Part shown: positions 60,132-64,000 of the stretch, one piece after another
Layout: each line of letters starts with the position of its first letter
Numbering within the stretch: position 1 is the stretch's first letter
Source of the DNA: Hysterium pulicare CBS 123377
Taxonomy: Eukaryota > Ascomycota > Dothideomycetes > Hysteriales > Hysteriaceae
DNA length: 64,000 nucleotides
Assembly (NCBI GenBank): GCA_000467715.1
Contig: AJFK01000202.1
Location: 186,001-250,000 of the forward strand
Direction of reading: 5' to 3'
The notes under the pieces: model-generated
Databases searched by the model: none
What the model saw: the letters and a program-made list of their open reading frames with translations, nothing else
What the model was told of the DNA's origin: nothing
Program-made: the position numbers and the translations under genes

Positions 60132-61409
60132 ATGCATTTTCACGCTCCGCCCCAAATACCAGGCCAACAGCTGTCCCACCAGGAAGCTGAGCCCCTTCGC
60201 AAAACCGTATCAGAGCTCCTCGAGCGCGACAACAGGCGGTTCCCCGGAGCGCAACCCGTCAGTTTCGCGCGCCACCACCTCCTCGAGCTCCAGCGTTCTG
60301 AATACTTCATGTGCGAGAAGACAGATGGGATACGATGTCTCCTCTTCCTTCACTATATAGAGAGAGGGCCGGTCGGCTTCGATCCTGTCACCTACCTCAT
60401 CGACCGCAAGAACAACTACTATCAAGTCGAGCCGCCGCTTCGATTCCCCTATTATCAGTACCCGAATGACCCGGATAAGTTTCTCTTTGGGACTATTTTG
60501 GATGGAGAGCTGGTTCATGATAAAGTGCCTGGACAGCCGAAACCGCGACTTATATTTTACGTTTTCGATTGCCTTACGATCGATAATCAGAACTACACTC
60601 AAAAGACACTGGACCGGCGGTTGGGGTACCTGTCTGAGCAAATATTCAAGCCGTACGAGGTTTACAGGGCTAGGGTTCCACCGGAGCTGCTTGCGCAGGA
60701 ACCGTTCCGAGTCAAACAGAAGCAGGTGCATTCGCCATACCATATCGTCGACATGTTTAGACATATTCTTCCGAACCTGCCGCATGGGAATGATGGGTTA
60801 GTCTTTACGTGCAAGAATACGCCGTATAAGTTTGGCACAGACGAACATATCCTGAAATGGAAGCCACCGCAAGAAAACACCATCGACTTCAAGCTTCGAC
60901 TTGGCGAATTCCCGTTGTTTGACCCGGAGGACGGAGAGGACGGATTGATCCCAGACTACGATGCCATGCCAGACAAATTCATGCTCCTAGTCCAACACAA
61001 CCAAAACCTATACAAGCCCTTCGAGCACGATCTCTACGTCACAGAGCAAGATTGGGAGACCTTGAAGAAACTAGAACAAAAACTAGACGGGCGCATAATC
61101 GAATGTTTCAGAGACGAGCAGGGTCGATGGAGGTATAAGCGGGAGGAGGACGGCACGCCGAGATGGAGAGACGACAAGAAAGACGCAAATCATATCAGTA
61201 CCGTATTGAGCGTGCTAGACAGCATCGAAGACCCCGTCACCGAGCAAGATTTGGTTGCCACAGAAGGCAAGATCAAGGACGCCGTTACCAATATGCGGAA
61301 TAACGAACGGGTAATGAAGGAGCGCAAAATGAGGGAAATGGAGCAGCGAGAACAGATGGATCGGGAGGCGAAAAAGAGGAAGTTATCGGAGATGAATGGA
61401 GGTCATTAG
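60132..61409 (+). CDS. CEG1: mRNA-capping enzyme guanylyltransferase (alpha subunit)
   Basis: Nuclear enzyme that transfers GMP to the 5' diphosphate end of nascent mRNA. Single exon, 425 aa. The nucleotidyl-transferase lysine is K63 in CEKTDGIRCLLFLHY (motif I, KxDG). Further motifs: III in FGTILDGELV, IIIa in RLIFYVFDCLTIDN, IV in GNDGLVFTCKNTPYKFGTDEHILKWK (V: LKWKP), and the OB-fold C-terminal part with GRIIECFRDEQGRWRYKREE (VI: WRYKREEDGTPRWRDDK). A charged C-terminal coil rich in Arg/Glu/Met closes the protein. No triphosphatase domain is present, as expected in fungi where that activity is a separate beta subunit. The start is MHFHAPPQIPGQQLS; a short upstream exon cannot be excluded. 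Confidence 0.95.
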   Translation: MHFHAPPQIPGQQLSHQEAEPLRKTVSELLERDNRRFPGAQPVSFARHHLLELQRSEYFMCEKTDGIRCLLFLHYIERGPVGFDPVTYLIDRKNNYYQVEPPLRFPYYQYPNDPDKFLFGTILDGELVHDKVPGQPKPRLIFYVFDCLTIDNQNYTQKTLDRRLGYLSEQIFKPYEVYRARVPPELLAQEPFRVKQKQVHSPYHIVDMFRHILPNLPHGNDGLVFTCKNTPYKFGTDEHILKWKPPQENTIDFKLRLGEFPLFDPEDGEDGLIPDYDAMPDKFMLLVQHNQNLYKPFEHDLYVTEQDWETLKKLEQKLDGRIIECFRDEQGRWRYKREEDGTPRWRDDKKDANHISTVLSVLDSIEDPVTEQDLVATEGKIKDAVTNMRNNERVMKERKMREMEQREQMDREAKKRKLSEMNGGH

Positions 61410-62034
61410 ACTTCCTTCCCCTCGACTGCGGCGTTATTCGGTATTTCGGACTTTTTGGGACAGCCTGGTTGCTGGATATTCTGATGGGGAAAATTTCCTG
61501 GCGCTGGTTGGACATGGTTTACATGATACCCGGGACCTGAAAAGAGTAGCGTCTCTATGTTTGGTCCGTGTTAATATTTTTGAAAGTCAAGGATAGCAAA
61601 TCGAATCGCTTATTATCGAAGCCTTCCGTCCACAATACCTATCCCCCATTTCTATTCTCCATTTCTTAGATATCACCTATGTTCCTCTTGGGTTTATCCG
61701 ATCAATCGCCATGTCCAGTACCTCCTCTCTCTTCCACTTCAACAAAAGTTTTAACGTATCCTTATCCCTAGAACTACTCCGGAAGCCAGAAGAATCGCGG
61801 ATGTAACTCATGCATATCTTGCAGGGAGAAAATACACCAGCAGCTGAGAAAAGTATCAAGAATCTTACGTACGATTGGCTGGTACGTAGGACCTTGCAAT
61901 GTACAAAAGGTTGGAGTAGAACTTGAGGAGAGGCTTGGTCTGAATTGGTGCTCATCCATTGGTAGAAACCACGCGATTGATATCTTTCCGCCTGACCTTC
62001 AAGATGATAAGCCAGTTGCTAATACGTCCGCCCC
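61410..62034. other. Intergenic region, nothing recognised
   Basis: About 600 bp. Small minus-strand frames at 61677-61955 and 61774-61959 overlap in different frames and have no domain. No gene supported. Confidence 0.4.
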
Positions 62035-63674
62035 ATGAGCACCTCCTCCATTGCCACTACGCCAGAAAGGCATCCCACCAAGACTCCTGGTCGTCATCAG
62101 GAGAAACCAGTATCAGCACCGGTGATTCCTAGAACGACTAGTCGTCCTCAAATTGCCCGCCGTCCTCTTGCCAGTCCGCATACATCGGCTTCTCCCGCAA
62201 CTCTCTTGGAAAAGGAGGCTCAGCGAACCTGTGGACACCACTGCTCTTCTACATCCTACGGCCGAGGACAAGCTGAACAAATTATTGAAGGAAACCGTGG
62301 ATTCTGGAGACCTGGAGAAAGTGCAAGCGTCATCGAAGCTAGGGCAGACGTCAACGCCAACAAAAGCCATCCTTTGCGTATCGCGGAGACGTGCACATGC
62401 TAGAACTTCTGCTTCTCCATGGTGCCGATGTCAATCTACCCAATGAATATCAAAAGACAGCGTTACACCTTGTTGCAGCAGTGCTGAACATCATAGTAAC
62501 TATAATACTTATTAAGTACCAAGCCTACCCCAATGCGATTTCCTCTAGTGGAACCAGCCCTCTCTATGTCGCATGCTCTTCACAAGCGCTACATCTACCA
62601 TGCCATTATCTTCATCTCCTAATTACGAAATTCCAAAACTCTATTGAAAAAATGTATTGGAAGAATCTTTTGGGAATAGCTATCAGAAAAGGTTATCCGA
62701 AAAAGCTATCAACAGCAACAAAGCGAAAACTGACAACACCCAAGCTAGAGTAGAACACAGGAGTCGCATTTAACTTGATATTCAGAGGCGGGAGGAAAGG
62801 AGTCAGAGGGTAGTAATGATCAGGTTTACTTTTCAACAATAGTGATGACGATAAGGGTCATTAACAGCCTTGCAGTTCATAAACTTCCACATACTCACAC
62901 CGCTCCCTTCTTTCCTTCTCCAAGCTCCCTTCCTCCAGTCCAAAATTTATATAAACCTTTCCTCCGAGGGAGCGCAGTGACGAGCTCCCTCGGCACCTGA
63001 TCGACAGCGTCGCGGATAGATATCAACCTCCAAACACATAAGGAAGCCACGCCAACTGCAGGAATTCACCACTACAGAATGATTCAGATGCTGGTTGTTG
63101 CAGGTGCAGATATCAACGCCGACGGCGAAACACCACTTCACAGAGCATGTTATCGGAAACCTAGTATTGAAGCGGTACAAGTCCTGTCTGCTGGACCGGG
63201 GGAGCAAAAATGAATATAAAAACGAGAAATAGCCAGGATACTTGGTGTTTTTAGGCGAGCTACGCCATTGCATGTTTGTGCTGCGTTTGATGTCGACAAT
63301 GGGGCTAAGTTGGTAATTGAAAAGGGCGCTGATTGTACATCGAGGAATGCGGTTGGTCGGTTATACGCCGTTTGACGTGGCATTGTTGGAAAAGAAATCT
63401 GGCGGTTGCAGCTTTGTTGCCGCGCATGGTATAGGTGATGTGATTTATTTGCAAAGGGGAAGACAGGGATATTACTTTCCGTGCAGTGGCTTCGCTTTGT
63501 CAACTTTGAATACTTGCCATCATGTCTGGGTTTGGGTCTGGTCAAGATTGGAGCTTCGATATACCCTTAATTTATTGTATGTACTCTATCAAATTGATTG
63601 TTCCATCATCCTTGGCCCTGCAGCCTCGAAGTAGAAGATGTCAGTCCTGCTGAAATTGCCTGGAGTTCCTAATT
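62035..63674 (+). pseudogene. Decayed ankyrin-repeat gene
   Basis: Ankyrin-repeat pieces appear in several forward frames in a row: ARADVNANKSHPLRIA near 62340, MLELLLLHGADVNLPNE near 62393, AVNAISSSGTSPLYVACSS-like near 62520, MLVVAGADINADGETPLHRA near 63088, RATPLHVCAAFDV near 63255, LVIEKGADCTSRNAVG near 63310, and YTPFDVALLEKKSGG near 63363. The neighbours shift frame at about 62325-62345, 62385-62395 and 63345-63360, and stops occur inside. The N-terminal part (62035-62330) is Ser/Pro/Thr-rich with no domain. I read this as one former gene of the ankyrin class, broken by at least two or three frameshifts; some breaks could be small introns I cannot place, for example one ending at 63245 (GTTTTTAG). 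The tail near 63630-63670 reads DVSPAEIAWSS then a stop. Confidence 0.6.
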
Positions 63675-63805
63675 GAAACCGTTTCCCAAGCCTATACCAA
63701 GAATATCATGATACTGACATACTCCGCGAGCACTCTACCCATTGAAGTTGATAGAGAGAGTGGAATTATCGCAGAGGAAGCGAACATGGCCGACTACCAT
63801 GCTCA

Positions 63806-64000
63806 TCAGTACGAAAGTAGAACGAAGCAAGATGGGGTAACTGCTAGTCATCACTTATGAAGTAAGCCGCAAACCCAGTACTTACGATAGTAATTATCCG
63901 CATCACCTCCACACGCCTCATTGATATAAGTATTGTAACCTTCCACACACACCTCAGGCGAAAGACCCCTCTCTCCCATTCCGCACTCGCTCCCAATATG
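63806..64000 (-). CDS. Partial small Cys-rich protein gene at right edge
   Basis: Minus-strand reading from the window edge: HIGSECGMGERGLSPEVCVE, then GYNTYINEACGGDADNYY, a donor GTAAGT near 63886, and a second short exon ending at a TGA at 63806-63808 with TPSCFVLLSY. The 5' part lies outside the window. Several Cys residues and Gly-rich stretches suggest a small secreted or surface protein, but without the N-terminus this is inference. The family is not recognised. Confidence 0.4.

Overview
The window is nuclear DNA of a filamentous ascomycete (Pezizomycotina). Evidence: short spliceosomal introns, mostly about 45-150 nt, with GTNNGT donors and CTAAC/CTGAC-like branch sites; a calmodulin gene whose first coding exon is only the ATG; and fungus-specific genes (TLG2, MET2, an RRM-plus-Puf protein, ECL1 type, EFM3, CBP3, TAH18). 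A Leotiomycete/Helotiales relative is my best guess from gene style, but this is inference.

Layout. 0.1-4.4 kb: an INO80F-domain gene, the Golgi/endosomal Qa-SNARE TLG2 and, divergent from it, calmodulin. 5.7-10.7 kb: a 1637-residue orphan protein with Ser/Asp repeats, an internal duplication and an RGG-like tail. 10.7-20.9 kb: a gene-poor accessory stretch holding two paralogous small single-pass membrane protein genes, a C2H2 zinc-finger gene, a doubtful gene, and a stand-alone copia-type (TNT1-94-like) beta-barrel gene. 20.9-40.0 kb: housekeeping genes: MET2, a Pro-rich orphan, SWC2/YL1, the RRM+Puf protein, ribosomal protein eS24, the eEF2 methyltransferase EFM3 and an ECL1-type zinc protein. 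40-48 kb: a second accessory stretch with two tandem paralogs (773 and 807 aa) having a HeLo/STAND-type N-terminal domain, a helical linker, a conserved domain I do not recognise, and ankyrin-like repeats, but no NTPase. 47.8-61.4 kb: a NicO-type nickel transporter, mitochondrial ketoacyl-ACP synthase CEM1, a two-RRM protein, diflavin reductase TAH18, ETF-beta, the complex III assembly factor CBP3 and the mRNA guanylyltransferase. 62-64 kb: a decayed ankyrin gene and the 3' part of a small minus-strand gene running off the edge.

Fungal genes are not in operons, so neighbours need not cooperate. CEM1, ETF-beta and CBP3 act in mitochondria, and TAH18 supplies electrons for cytosolic Fe-S assembly. 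The most interesting items are the tandem HeLo-ankyrin pair with its shared unknown domain, and the pair of small membrane proteins that keep the same exon structure but have diverged outside the membrane segment. Exon models were built by hand from splice signals, reading phase and family knowledge; exon lengths were checked to sum in frame where coordinates are given. No database search was possible.
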